Position numbers and translations under genes: made by a program. A DNA stretch of 64,000 nt from positions 2,914,001 to 2,978,000 of the forward strand of contig NZ_CP042453.1 of the NCBI RefSeq assembly GCF_007993735.1. Direction: 5' to 3'. The notes below the pieces were generated by a model. That model ran no database searches, was not told where the DNA came from, and was given only the letters and a program-made list of their open reading frames with translations. Shown piece after piece: positions 29,754-41,717 of this stretch (the stretch's first letter is position 1; each line of letters opens with the position of its first letter). The stretch is from Arenimonas daejeonensis. Its GTDB lineage: Bacteria; Pseudomonadota; Gammaproteobacteria; Xanthomonadales; Xanthomonadaceae.

Positions 29754-30008
29754 ATGCGCCTGCTGCTACAGCAAAAACCGCTCGCCGGAGAAGCCCCCAG
29801 GTACGTCCAGCTGATCCTCCAGCAGGACCTGCTGGGCGGCTGGACCCTGCTGCGCGAAACCGGCCAGATCGGCGGCAAGGCCCAACTCAAGCGCGAACAG
29901 TACCTGGAACGCGATGCCGCCCTCGCGGCCTTCGAGAAAGCCCGCGACACCCAGTTGCGCAAAGGCTTCCTGGTCATGTTCGCCCAAGGTGCAGACGCAC
30001 CGCGTTGA
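29754..30008 (+). CDS. Small WGR-domain-like protein
   Basis: 84 residues made almost entirely of a WGR-like module: RYVQLILQQDLLGGWTLLRE, TGQIGGKAQLKREQYLERDA, AFEKARDTQLRKGF. In eukaryotic PARPs and bacterial regulators WGR domains bind nucleic acid. As a stand-alone protein its role is unknown. The name-giving W-G-R triplet is replaced by E-T-G-Q-I-G. It sits between aroB and hemE, a position it also holds in related genomes as far as I recall, and ends 12 bases before hemE. Confidence 0.75.
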   Translation: MRLLLQQKPLAGEAPRYVQLILQQDLLGGWTLLRETGQIGGKAQLKREQYLERDAALAAFEKARDTQLRKGFLVMFAQGADAPR

Positions 30009-30020
30009 TGGATTGAAACC

Positions 30021-31091
30021 GTGACCCTGAAGAACGACCGCTTCCTGCGTGCCCTGCGCCGCGAACCCGTGGACTGCACGCCCGTGTGGCTGATGCGCCA
30101 GGCCGGCCGCTACCTGCCCGAATACCGCGCCACCCGCAAGCAGGCCGGCAGCTTCATGGGCCTGGCCACCAACCCCGAACTGGCCTGCGAAGTCACCCTG
30201 CAGCCGCTGCGCCGCTACGACCTCGACGCGGCCATCCTGTTCTCCGACATCCTCACCGTGCCCGACGCCATGGGCCTGGGCCTGTATTTCGCCGACGGCG
30301 AGGGCCCGAAGTTCGAACGCCCGGTGCGCACGCCGGCCGACATCGCGAAACTGGCCGTGCCGGACATGGGCAGCTCACTGCGATACGTGATGGATGCGGT
30401 GTCGCTGATCCGCCGTGAGCTCGACGGCGCCGTGCCGCTGATCGGTTTTTCCGGCAGCCCGTGGACCCTGGCCTGCTACATGGTCGAAGGCGGCGGCAGC
30501 GACAACTTCGCCCGCATCAAGTCCATGGCGCTGAACGAACCGGCGGCGCTGCATCGGCTGCTCGAGGTCACCACCGATGCCGTCATCGCCTATCTGGCGG
30601 CGCAGCGCGCGGCTGGTGCGCAGGCGCTGCAGGTGTTCGACACCTGGGGCGGCGTGCTGGCGCCGCACGTGTACCGCGAATTCTCGCTGCGTTACCTGCA
30701 GCGCATCGCCGCCGAACTGCCGCGCGGCGACGGCGCGCAGCGCACGCCGCTGATCCTGTTCGGCAAGGGCAATGCGCCCTACCTGGAAGACCTGGCCGCC
30801 ACCGGCGCCGAAGGCCTGGGCGTGGACTGGACCGTGTCGCTGGGCGACGCCCGCCGCCGCACCGGTGGCCGGGTCGCGCTGCAGGGCAACCTGGACCCGA
30901 CCACGCTGTACGCCTCGCCCGAGGGCATCCGCACCGAAGTGGCGCGCGCGCTCGACGGCTACGCCGCCGCCAACGACGGTTCCCGCGCCGGCCACGTGTT
31001 CAACCTCGGCCACGGCATGAGCCCGGACATGGATCCGGAACACGTGCGCGTGCTGGTGGACGCGGTGCACGCGCACAGCCGCGCCGGCTAG
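30021..31091 (+). CDS. hemE: Uroporphyrinogen decarboxylase
   Basis: Decarboxylates uroporphyrinogen III to coproporphyrinogen III in heme synthesis. 356 residues, GTG start. Signature [16 protein letters not shown] (substrate-binding Arg), [14 protein letters not shown] (catalytic Asp region), [29 protein letters not shown] and [17 protein letters not shown] are all conserved. Intact. It converges on the hybrid kinase gene with a 4-base overlap at the stops. Confidence 0.97.
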   Translation: MTLKNDRFLRALRREPVDCTPVWLMRQAGRYLPEYRATRKQAGSFMGLATNPELACEVTLQPLRRYDLDAAILFSDILTVPDAMGLGLYFADGEGPKFERPVRTPADIAKLAVPDMGSSLRYVMDAVSLIRRELDGAVPLIGFSGSPWTLACYMVEGGGSDNFARIKSMALNEPAALHRLLEVTTDAVIAYLAAQRAAGAQALQVFDTWGGVLAPHVYREFSLRYLQRIAAELPRGDGAQRTPLILFGKGNAPYLEDLAATGAEGLGVDWTVSLGDARRRTGGRVALQGNLDPTTLYASPEGIRTEVARALDGYAAANDGSRAGHVFNLGHGMSPDMDPEHVRVLVDAVHAHSRAG

Positions 31092-32758
31092 CGCACCGCC
31101 GCCAACGCCCCGGCCAGCATCTCGCCGGTCACCGGCTTGCGCAGGAAACCGCCCATGCCGGCGGCGCGCGCGGCCGGTTCCGCCTCGGGGTCGGAACGCG
31201 CGGTCAGTGCGATCAGCGGCAACTCCAGGCCGCGGGCGCGGATCAGCCGCGCCAGCGCGAGGCCATCGATGCCGGGCAGGTCCAGGTCGAGCAGGGCGAG
31301 GTCGAAGGACTGGGTTTCCAGCGCGGTCAACGCGGCCAGCCCATGCGGCGCATGCAGCACGCGATGCCCGGCGCGCTGCAGCAGGCCGACCACCACCTCC
31401 GCTACCGGGGGTCGTCTTCGACCAACAAGATCGCGAAAAAGAAACACCCGAAGCCGACTCTCCCGCGAAAGACAGCTCTCCCAAAGAAGCTGCCAAAGGC
31501 AAAGCCGCTCCTCATCCGCAGCCAAAAGCGGCCCCTCCTCAGCAGCCGCCAACGGCAACTCCACCCTGAAACAAGCCCCCCCCCAGGGCGCTGGCCACAC
31601 TGATCGATCCCCCATCGCCACCACCAGCTCCTGGCTGATCGCCAGCCCCAGGCCGGTACCGCCGCTGCTGTCACCATCACCGGGCTCGAACCGGTGGAAC
31701 AGGCGCGCCTGGCGCTCCGCATCCAGTCCCGGACCGGTGTCCCGCATCTCCAGCACCAGGCCCTGCGGCGAACGCGGTCCGACCCGCAGGGAGACCTTGC
31801 CCTGCTCGCAGAACTTGATGGCGTTGTGGCCAAGGTTGAACAGGACCTGCCGCAGACGCGTGGCGTCCCCGTGCAGCGCGACGGGCGCGCCGGCGTCGCA
31901 GTGCAGCGAAAACACCAGCGACTTGGCCGACGCCAGCGGCTGCAGCAGCCCGGCCACCTCCTGCAGCAGCGGGCGCAGCTCGAAACGGGCGTTCTCCAGC
32001 CGCAGCCGTCCTGCCTCGATGCGCGCCAGGTCGAGCGCATCGTTGAGCAGGCGCAGCAGGTGCGCGCCCGCACGCTGGATGGCATCCACCTGGGCACGCT
32101 GGCGCGGATCCAGCGCGCTTCCCTGCAGCAGTTCGGCCATGCCCAGCACGCCGGTCATCGGAGTCCGTATCTCGTGGCCCAGGGTCGCCAGGAAGCGGCT
32201 CTTGGCCTCGGAATGCTGTTCGGCCAGCGCCTGCCGCTCGCGGCTCAGCAGCAGCGCCTGCCGGCGCGCGCGCCGTGCGCGGTGCCAGGCAGACAGCCAG
32301 GCCACTCCCGCCAGCAGCACCAGTGCGGCCACCAGCAGCGCCGACGGGGTGCGCCACCACACCGGCTCCACCAGCAGTTCGAGGCTGCGCACGGGCGCCC
32401 AGCCACCCGCGGCATCCGCCACCTGCCACATCAGGCGATGACGACCAGGCAGCACCTGCTGATAGAGGCGCGGCTGCCCCGGTGGCAATTCGATCCAGCC
32501 CGCGTCGTGCGCCTGCAGCCAATAACGATGGCGCACCGGCGCGGAGGGCGCCGGCAGGCGCAGGTCGCGATCCCCCGGCTGCAGGCGCAGCCAGCGGCCT
32601 GAAGCGGGCAGCTCCACCACGACGCCGTCGCGATGCACGAGCGCCGGCCCCGACGGCATCGCGGCAGCCGGAGACGCCGCGGCAATGCCCGCCAACCCCC
32701 AGAACAGACACGGCAGCAGGCGTTTCCGGACGCCCGCAGCATTGGAATCCACCGTCAT
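31088..32758 (-). CDS. Hybrid sensor histidine kinase with Y_Y_Y domain and receiver
   Basis: 556 residues. Signal peptide (about 1-33), periplasmic Y_Y_Y-type beta domain (about 70-135), one transmembrane helix ([18 protein letters not shown]), HisKA ([19 protein letters not shown]), HATPase ([29 protein letters not shown]) and a C-terminal receiver ([33 protein letters not shown]). The frame is open throughout, but about 10 codons at 31405-31440 read [10 protein letters not shown]. One base removed from the TTTTT run and one G added downstream gives [16 protein letters not shown], restoring the acidic pocket every receiver needs. Two compensating errors are therefore likely. No cognate regulator is adjacent. 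Confidence 0.85.
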   Translation of the reverse strand: MTVDSNAAGVRKRLLPCLFWGLAGIAAASPAAAMPSGPALVHRDGVVVELPASGRWLRLQPGDRDLRLPAPSAPVRHRYWLQAHDAGWIELPPGQPRLYQQVLPGRHRLMWQVADAAGGWAPVRSLELLVEPVWWRTPSALLVAALVLLAGVAWLSAWHRARRARRQALLLSRERQALAEQHSEAKSRFLATLGHEIRTPMTGVLGMAELLQGSALDPRQRAQVDAIQRAGAHLLRLLNDALDLARIEAGRLRLENARFELRPLLQEVAGLLQPLASAKSLVFSLHCDAGAPVALHGDATRLRQVLFNLGHNAIKFCEQGKVSLRVGPRSPQGLVLEMRDTGPGLDAERQARLFHRFEPGDGDSSGGTGLGLAISQELVVAMGDRSVWPAPWGGACFRVELPLAAAEEGPLLAADEERLCLWQLLWESCLSRESRLRVFLFRDLVGRRRPPVAEVVVGLLQRAGHRVLHAPHGLAALTALETQSFDLALLDLDLPGIDGLALARLIRARGLELPLIALTARSDPEAEPAARAAGMGGFLRKPVTGEMLAGALAAVR

Positions 32759-32824
32759 CCACTCCCCGTTAACCCGGCCGGCCTAGACTAGCCAGGCCGC
32801 GTCCCGGTGGATGTAGGAAAACGC

Positions 32825-33457
32825 ATGTCCCTGAAACTTCGATGCTGGCTGGTCCTGACCCTGGCGATCACCGCCGCGCCGGCCGATGCCCGGACCGAGA
32901 TTTTCCGGCTCGACCCGGTGCATACGCGCGTGATCTTCCTGGTGGACCATGCCGGCCTGTCACGCGCCATCGGCAGTTTCTCCGGCGCCAGCGGCCAACT
33001 CCACTTCGACCCGGAGGACTGGAGCACGGCCCGGCTCGAGGTCAGCCTGCCCCTGGCCAGCCTCGACCTGGGCGATGCCGAATGGCGCGAAAAAGTGCTT
33101 GAACCGGCTTTCCTGGACGTCGAAGGCCAGCCCGAGGCACGTTTCGTCTCCACTCGCGTCGAGGCCGCTGGCGCGGACCGCGCACGCGTCACCGGCCAGC
33201 TCTCGCTGCGCGGCGTCAGCCGCGAACTGGTGCTGGACGTGCGCCTGAACGCGCACAAACGCCACCCGGTCACCTTCCGCCGCAGCGCCGGTTTCTCCGC
33301 CAGCGCGCGCCTGAGCCGTCGCGACTTCGGCATCACCACCTGGCCGAACGTGATCGGCGACGAGGTCGAGCTGATGATCGAGGCCGAGGCGATCCGCGAC
33401 CGCACGCCCACCCCCGCCACCGAGGACTCCGCCGATGCCGATCAAGAACGCCGCTGA
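32825..33457 (+). CDS. YceI family periplasmic protein
   Basis: 210 residues. Signal peptide MSLKLRCWLVLTLAITAAPA, then the lipocalin-like YceI fold: FRLDPVHTRVIFLVDHAGLS, SFSGASGQLHFDPEDWS, VTGQLSLRGVSRELVLDVRL, SARLSRRDFGITTW. Family members bind isoprenoid chains such as polyprenyl or ubiquinone precursors. ATG 32825 is preceded by AGGAAA; the upstream GTG at 32807 lacks this. The end overlaps the cytochrome b561 start by 23 bases, and a second YceI follows, so the three genes form one unit. Confidence 0.9.
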   Translation: MSLKLRCWLVLTLAITAAPADARTEIFRLDPVHTRVIFLVDHAGLSRAIGSFSGASGQLHFDPEDWSTARLEVSLPLASLDLGDAEWREKVLEPAFLDVEGQPEARFVSTRVEAAGADRARVTGQLSLRGVSRELVLDVRLNAHKRHPVTFRRSAGFSASARLSRRDFGITTWPNVIGDEVELMIEAEAIRDRTPTPATEDSADADQERR

Positions 33458-34038
33458 CCGCTGGGGCTTCGTCAGCCTGGGCATCCACTGGCTCACCGTG
33501 GTCCTGGTGCTGTGCCTGGCCGGGGTCGGGCTGCTGATGGACGAACTGCCGAACTCGCCCACCAAGGTGCAGGTGTATGCGCTGCATAAGAGTTTCGGCC
33601 TGACCGTGTTGGCGCTGACCGTGCTGCGCCTGCTGTGGCGCCTGGTGGCCGGCGTGCCGCAGCCGGTGCCGGGCACGCCGCGCTGGCAGGTCGTCGTCGC
33701 CAGCCTCACGCATGGCGCGCTGTACGTGGTGCTGCTGGCGATGCCGTTGAGCGGCTGGCTGTACAACTCGGCGGCGGGTTATCCGCTGCAGTGGTTCACG
33801 CTGTTCAACCTGCCCGGCCTGTCGGAACGCGACCCGGATGTCCGGCGCTTCGCGCACGAAGCGCACGAGACCCTGTTCCTTGGTGCTCGCCGCCATCGTC
33901 ACGCTGCATGCCCTGGCCGCGCTCAAGCACCATTATTTCGACCGCGACCGCACCCTGGCGCGCATGCTGCCGCTGGTGAAGGCTCCCGATCCCGCCGCGT
34001 CCGGGCCGGGCCGTGGTCCCGATGCGGGGGCCGCATGA
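33435..34038 (+). CDS. Cytochrome b561 family protein (one apparent frameshift)
   Basis: Inner-membrane diheme electron carrier, 200 residues when rebuilt. Four helices: FVSLGIHWLTVVLVLCLAG, YALHKSFGLTVLALTVLRLL, LTHGALYVVLLAMPLSGWL, LAAIVTLHALAALKHHYFDR. Heme-ligand His are visible in IHWL, LHKSFG, LTHGAL and LHALAALKHH. An extra T near 33880 breaks ETLFLVLAAIVTLH; removing it restores the frame to the TGA at 34036-34038. It overlaps YceI genes on both sides, suggesting electron delivery to or from a YceI-bound quinone-like molecule (inference). Confidence 0.88.
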
Positions 34039-34583
34039 TGCGTCTCCTGTGTCTCCTGCTGCTGTCGATGGCCGGCGTGTCCGCGAACGCCGCCGAATAC
34101 ACCGTGCAACCCGGTTCGACCCTGGGATTCAGCGCCACCTACCAGGGCGAGGCCTTCGAAGGCCGGTTCGCGGACTTCACGCCGGCCATCAGTTTCGACC
34201 CGGAGGACCTGGCCGGCAGCCGCTTCGAGGTGCACATCGAACTGGCCAGCGCCGGCACCGACAACGACGAACGCGACGAACTGCTGCTCGGCGAAGGTTT
34301 CTTCGACAGCGGCACGGTGGCGCAGGCGGTTTACCTCGCCGACGCCTTCCGTGCGCTCGGCGGCGACCGTTACGTGGCCGACGGCGTACTGACGCTGCGC
34401 GGCATCAGCCGGCAGGTGCCGCTGGCGTTCACCTGGACCGCCGGCGCCGAACCGGTGCTGGAAGGCGAGGCCAGGCTCAGCCGCCTGGCCTTCAAGGTCG
34501 GAGAAGGCGAATGGGCCGACACCGACCTGCTGCCCGACGAAGTGGTGGTGACGACGCGGCTGGTACTGGCGCCAAGGGAATAG
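34035..34583 (+). CDS. Second YceI family periplasmic protein
   Basis: 182 residues, start ATG 34035 overlapping the cytochrome stop (ATGA). Signal peptide MMRLLCLLLLSMAGVSANA, then GSTLGFSATYQGEAFEGRF, FTPAISFDPEDLAGSRFEV, VADGVLTLRGISRQVPLAF. Clearly related to the upstream YceI but shorter and divergent, so not a recent duplicate. Such YceI - b561 - YceI groups occur in other proteobacteria. It converges on the thioredoxin-fold gene with a 5-base gap. Confidence 0.9.
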   Translation: MMRLLCLLLLSMAGVSANAAEYTVQPGSTLGFSATYQGEAFEGRFADFTPAISFDPEDLAGSRFEVHIELASAGTDNDERDELLLGEGFFDSGTVAQAVYLADAFRALGGDRYVADGVLTLRGISRQVPLAFTWTAGAEPVLEGEARLSRLAFKVGEGEWADTDLLPDEVVVTTRLVLAPRE

Positions 34584-34588
34584 CGCCT

Positions 34589-34815
34589 CTACGCCCGCAG
34601 GAAGTCCCGCAACGCATCGACCCCGAACGGCCAATCCAGTTCAGCGCCGGTGTCTTCGCGCCGCAACACCGGAATACGGTCGCCATACCGTGCCTGCAGG
34701 CCCAGATCATCATCGATCCACAGCGGGTCGAAATCCTGCACGCCGGCCTCGGCCATCCGCTCCCAGGCCAGGTCGCACAGGTGGCAATCGTCTTTCTGAC
34801 CAGGGTCAGTCGCAT
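34589..34815 (-). CDS. Glutaredoxin-like (DUF836) protein (one apparent frameshift)
   Basis: 75 residues when rebuilt: MRLTLVRKDDCHLCDLAWER, then FDPLWIDDDLGLQARYGDRI with PVL, the cis-Pro motif of thioredoxin folds, and LDWPFGVDALRDFL. The redox motif is CHLC. One G missing in the AAAGACG stretch near 34793 separates the start MRLTLVRK from the CxxC part. Likely a small cytosolic thiol-disulphide protein. It is divergent from sdaA with an 87-base gap. Confidence 0.82.
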
Positions 34816-34866
34816 CGGGTGTCCGGGCAGTTCGCCGGCGTACAGTCGGCTTCGGCGTGGGGCGCA

Positions 34867-34872
34867 TAGAAT
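34867..34872 (+). promoter_or_regulatory. Putative -10 of sdaA
   Basis: TAGAAT lies 30 bases before the sdaA ATG in the divergent spacer; no clear -35 is seen. Confidence 0.4.
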
Positions 34873-34902
34873 ACGGCCACTTCCCGGGAAACCGACATCC
34901 AC

Positions 34903-36283
<1,381 letters not shown>

Positions 36284-36406
36284 GCCGGCTCACGCCTGCA
36301 CGCCCGCCGACCCGGCGAACTGCGTCACAGCACGCCCCCCGGCGCTTGCCTTGCCCCGGGACAGGGTTGATATTCGGAGCGAACCCGCGTCCACCGGACA
36401 CCAGCC

Positions 36407-39400
36407 GTGCCGAACCTGCGTCGCGCCCTGCCGCTGACCGCGCTTCTCCTGCTGGCGCTCGGCGCGGCGCGCCCGGTCGCGGCGCTCGATCCGGACAAGG
36501 CCTTCCACCACTACGTCAGCAACACCTGGAGCATCGAGGAAGGCCTGCCGCAGATCAGCGCGATGGCCATCACCCAGGACCGCCAGGGATACGTCTGGGT
36601 GGGCACCCAGGCCGGCCTGGCGCGATTCGACGGCATCCGCTTCAGTACCTACAACCCGGAGAACACGCCGGGCCTGCGCGGCATCTGGATCCACGACCTG
36701 CATGTCGACAAGCAGGACCGGCTCTGGATCGCCACCTACCGCGGCCTGTCGGTGCGCGACGAACACGGGTTCCACCCCATCCCGCTGGCGGGTCCCGACC
36801 CGCTGCGTTCGCTCGACACCCAGGACATCGTCGCGATGCCTTCGGGCGAACTGATGGTGGCGGCCCCCGATGGCGTCTACCGCGCCAGCGACGAAGCACT
36901 GGAACTGGCCTACCCGCTGCCGCGGCCGGCCACCGTGCTGCTCGCGCGCGGCGACGAGCTCTGGGTCGGCAGCCTCGGCCGGGTGTTCCGCATCGCCGGC
37001 GGCGTGGTCGAACTGCTGCCGCTGCCGGACACGGACGCGGACACGGTGGTCACGCAACTGATCCAATCGCAGGGGCGGTTGTGGGCCGGCACCAGCGCCG
37101 GGCTGTTCTACCGGGAGGGCGACCAGTGGCAACGCCACGAGGGTGGCGAGCCGCTGTCGCGCGTACCGATCGAGGTGATGGCCGAGGACCGCGACGGCAA
37201 CCTCTGGGTCGGCATGGTCGAACACCTGGCGCGCCTGCGTGCCGGTCGCGTGCAGGAACTGATCATCGACGGCCGCGCGGCCTCTGCCGTGCGCGCCGTC
37301 TACGAGGACCGCGAAGGCAATCTCTGGATGGGCAGCCAGTGGGAAGGCCTGAGCCGGCTCTGGAACGGTTGGACCCGTCGCTACGGCCACCACGAGGGCC
37401 TGGACGATCCGGTGCTGTGGTCGGTGGCGCAGGGCCGGGACGGGCAGCTGTGGGTCGGCACCAACAGCGGCTTGAGCGTGCTGCGCGACGGCCGGTTCGA
37501 ACAGGTGGTGGCGGGTGCCCGGCTGCCGCATCCCAATGCCTACACGCTGCTGCCCGAGGACGGTGCCGTCTGGATCGGTACACGCCGGGGCGTGGCGGTG
37601 CTGCGCGACGAGCGGCTGGAGCTGCCGCCGGAACTGGCGCCGATGCGCAGCGCGCAGATCAACGCGATCCTGCGCGACCATCGCGGCGCGCTGTGGTTCG
37701 CCACCACCCAGGGGCTGTTCCGGCAGTCGCGCGGCGAACTGCGCCGGTTCGGCACCGAAGACGGCCTGCGTGACCCGCGCTCGCGCGTGCTGCACGAAAC
37801 CCGCGACGGCCGCCTGCTGCTGGGCAGCCAGACGGGCCTGTACGAAGTGGTGGGCGATCGCGTCGAGCCGCTCGGCCTGGACGCCGGCCTGCCGGCCGAG
37901 CTGGACGTGACCGCCATCCACGAACTCAAGACCGGCGAACTGGTGATCGGCGCGCTGTCCGAAGAGATCTTCCTGTTCTACGACAAACGCTGGACCCGGT
38001 TCGGCGCCGACCAGGGCATGCCGGTGAACTCGGCCTTCTTCATCACCGAGGACACGCGCGGCTTCCTGTGGGTCGCCGGCATCCGCGGCATCCTGCGCGT
38101 GCCGCTGGGCGACCTGCGCGAGATGGCCGCGGGACGCGGCAAGCGCGTGCGCGGCGAAATGCTGCTCAACGAACGCGGCGACCGCCGCGGCGGCCAGAAG
38201 GGCTATTGCTGCAACGGCGCCGGCAATGCCAAGGGTTTCCTTCGCGACGGTGAACTGTGGCTGCCCAGCCGTGATGGCCTGGTCGCCATGGCCACCCACG
38301 GCGTGGTCAAGAACACCGTCGCGCCACGCACGCTCATCGAGCGGGTGAAGGTGGGCGAGCAGTGGCGCGACGCCGACGCAAGCGCCGACTGGCACCTGCC
38401 GCAACAGGCGCGCGACCTGAGCTTCGAGTTCACCGCACTGAGCTTCCAGGACCCCAACAGCGTGGACCTGCGTTACCGCCTGCTCGGATACGACGCCGAC
38501 TGGCGCACGCTCGAAGACGGCAGCCGGCGCGTGGTGAACTACACCAACCTGCCGCCGGGCCCCTACGTTTTCGAAGCCCTGGGAGCCAACAATGCCGGCC
38601 TGTGGAGCGATGCGCCGGCCCAGCTGGGTTTCCGCATCCAGCCGAGCTTCCACGAAACCGGCCTGTTCCGTCTCCTGTTGGCCGTGCTGGCAGCCAGCAT
38701 CGTCTATGCCGGCTTCGTCCAGCAGCGTGGCGCGCACCGGCGCCAGCGCGAGGCGCTGGAACAACTGGTGCGGCAGCGCACCGAGGCGCTGGAGGTGGCG
38801 AACCTGCGGCTGGAGGACGCCAGCCAGACCGACCCGCTCACCGGCCTGCGCAACCGCCGCTACCTGGCCAACCAGATCCCCGCGGACATCGCCTTCTACG
38901 ACCGCGAGACCCTGCGCCGCGGCAGCCCGGGCGAGGTGATGGTGTTCGCGCTGATCGACATCGACCACTTCAAGGCGGTCAACGACACCCATGGCCACCA
39001 GGCCGGCGACCGCGTGCTGCAGCAGTTCGCGGCGGTGCTGGGCCAGCTGGTGCGCACCGGCGACTACATCGCGCGCTGGGGGGCGAGGAATTCCTGGTGG
39101 TGTTCCGGCCCATGCCCAACCGGCACCTGCCGATGCTGGGCGAACGCATCCGCGCCGCCATCGCCGGGCACCGGTTCGAAGTCGGCGCCAGCGAGCCGCT
39201 GCACATGACCTGCTCGATCGGTTTCATCGAATGCCCGTTGTTCCGCGATGCCCGCGGCAGCCTGGGCTGGGAACAGATGGTCGAGCTGGCCGACCGCGCC
39301 CTGTATTTCGTCAAGGCGCGGGGCCGCAACGGCTGGGCCGCCTTCCGCCCGCTGCCCGACGCCGACCTGGACGGGCTGCTGCAGGTGCTCAAGGGCGATC

Positions 39401-39471
39401 CCGCCGCGCTGCTGGACAGCGGCAAGCTGGAACTGGTGGTGTCGCCCAACCTGCGGGCGCCGCCGGGCTGA
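36407..39471 (+). CDS. Beta-propeller/Y_Y_Y sensor diguanylate cyclase (one apparent frameshift)
   Basis: About 1021 residues. Signal peptide (about 1-27), a long run of two-component-regulator propeller repeats ([57 protein letters not shown]), a Y_Y_Y domain ([19 protein letters not shown]), one membrane helix ([19 protein letters not shown]), a short coiled coil and a GGDEF domain ([30 protein letters not shown]). The inhibitory RxxD site (RTGD) is present. The frame breaks exactly in the active-site loop near 39080: adding one G to the GGGGG run gives [11 protein letters not shown]. It should make c-di-GMP in response to a periplasmic ligand; carbohydrate is only a guess from propeller relatives. 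Confidence 0.88.
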
Positions 39472-39513
39472 TCGCCCCTAGTGCCGGCGGCGGCGGCGGC
39501 CTATGCTTCGACC

Positions 39514-41717
39514 ATGCGCGAGACGAGCCGACGGGTCGCCATCTTTTCCCTGCTGGTGGCGCTCTATGTCGCTGGCGGCGGGTATTCGACGCTGCTGATC
39601 GACGCGCCGGGCCAGGTGGCGCTGTTCTGGCCGGCCTCGGGCGTGGCGCTGGCCGGGGTGGTGCGTTACGGCCTGCGCTGGGCCGTGTTCGTACCGATCG
39701 GCGGACTGCTGGTGCACCTGCTGTTCGATCCGGTGCCGATGACCTTCCTCGCCTGGTCGCTGGCCAGCAACCTGCTGGCTGTGCTGGCCGGCGCGTGGCT
39801 GGTGCTGCGGCTGCCGGTCCGCGACACCTTGACGGTGCGTTTCGGCCTGCGCGCCCTGCTCGGTGGCGTGGTGATGGCGGCGGTAAGCGCCGGCATCGGC
39901 ACCTGGGCATGCAGCAGTCGGGCCTGCTGGAAACCGAAGCGCTCGGCGCCGCCGTCACCCGCTGGTTCCTCGGCGACCTGCTCGGCGTGACCAGCGTGGC
40001 GCCGGCGATGATGCTGGCGCTGTCGCGCCGCGATGTCCGGCTGCAACTGCCCGAGAGCGGCGACTACGCCCCCGAGCCCGAACGCCTGCTCTGGAACATC
40101 GCGCTGACCGCCAGCTACCTGCTGATGGCCTGGGGCGGCAGCCTGGGCGGCCACTACGCCCTCGGCCTGGTTGCGCTGCCGCTGGGCATCCTGGTCTGGA
40201 GCGCGATCCGGTTCCCGCCGCTGCATACCGCCGCGGCCATCGCCGTGACCATGCTGCTGATCGCCGGCCTGGCCGGTTTCGGCCTGGCGGGTTACCCGGC
40301 ACCGCAGGAGACACGCGAGGGCGTGAACCTGCTTGCCTTCCTGATCGTGGTCGCGGCACTGCCGATGATCCTGGCCTTCGCAATGCACCAGCAACGCGTC
40401 ACCGCGGCGCACCTGACCCAGCGCGCCACCATCGACCCGCTGACGGGCCTGGCCAACCGCAACGCCTTCGAGGAACGCGTGCGTGCCGAACTGGCCAACC
40501 CGGCGGCACCGCCGATGGCCCTGGCCTATCTCGACCTGGACCACCTCAAGCTGATCAACGACACCGCCAGCCATGTCGCCGGCGACGCGCTGATCCGCGG
40601 GGTGGCCGGCGTGGTCGAGGCCAGCCGCCACCGCGAGGACCTGCTGGCACGCACCGGCGGCGACGAATTCGCCCTGCTGCTGCGCAACTGCACGCCGATG
40701 GTGGCCGAAGACCGCGTTCGCGTACTGCTGCGCGCGATCGAAGGTTACCGCTGCGGCTGGGACGGGCAGATGCTGGGCACCACCGCCAGCGCCGGGCTGG
40801 TGGCGTTTCAGCCTGGCCAGGGCGACTACGCGCTGCTGCTGTCGCAGGCCGATGCCGCCTGTTTCACGGCCAAGGAACAGGGCGGCAACCGGGTCTGCCT
40901 GGCCAGCCTGGACGGCGGCGACCTGCTTGACCGCACCGCGGCGATGCGCTGGGTGGTGCGCATCCGCGATGCGCTTTCGTCACATTCGCTCGAGCTGTTC
41001 TGCCAGAGCATCGTCGCGCTGCGCCCCGATGGCGACCGCGGGCGCCACTTCGAGGTGCTGCTGCGCCTGCGCGACCCGCGGACCGGCGAACTGCTGCATC
41101 CGGCGCAGTTCATGCCGGCGGCCGAACGTTTCCACCTGGGCGCCCGCATCGACCGCGAGGTGATCGGCCAGACCCTGGCCTGGCTGGAAGCCAACCCCAC
41201 GGCGGCGGCGTCGGTTTCCACGTGCTGCATCAATCTTTCCGGCGAAGCGCTGATCGACGAGGCCTTCTTCGGTTTCGTGGCCGAACGCCTGCGCCGCAGC
41301 AGCTTCCCGGGCGACCGGCTGTGTTTCGAGGTGACCGAGACCAGCGCGGTGCGCGACCTGGCGCGGGCGCAGCGTTTCATCACCGAGATGCGCGGCCTGG
41401 GCTGCCGCTTCGCGCTGGACGACTTCGGCACCGGCTTCTGTTCCTTCAACTACCTGCGGGCGCTGGACGTGGACTACTTCAAGATCGATGGCAGTTTCGT
41501 ACGTGACATGCATGCCTCGCCGCTGGCCGAGGCGGTGGTGCGCTCGATCAACGAGATCGCGCACGTGCTGGACAAACGCAGCATCGCCGAACACACCGAA
41601 ACCGAACGCGACCGCCAGGCGCTGATCGCCCTGGGCGTGGACTACGTGCAGGGTTACGCCGTGGACCGGCCGACGCCGATCGCCGACTATTTCGCCACGC
41701 CGGTGCCTGCCGCATGA
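39514..41717 (+). CDS. MASE1-GGDEF-EAL c-di-GMP enzyme (one apparent frameshift)
   Basis: 734 residues when rebuilt. N-terminal MASE1-type membrane sensor with about eight helices (ALFWPASGVALAGVV, FLGDLLGVTSVAPAMML), GGDEF (DPLTGLANRN, LLARTGGDEFALLL) and EAL. The cyclase motif is intact but the RxxD inhibition site reads HRED. The EAL signature is EVLLR, with further metal and catalytic residues in INLSG, FEVTET, DDFGTGFCSFNYL, YFKIDGSFV and AEHTETE, so hydrolysis is plausible. A lost C near 39904 joins GIGT to LGMQQSGLLETEALG. ATG 39514 follows TATGCT by 6 bases (possible leaderless start). It overlaps the M23 gene (ATGA). Confidence 0.88.

Noticed and set aside
36290..38998. 902-codon minus-strand frame
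   Set aside because: Shadow of the propeller diguanylate cyclase gene.
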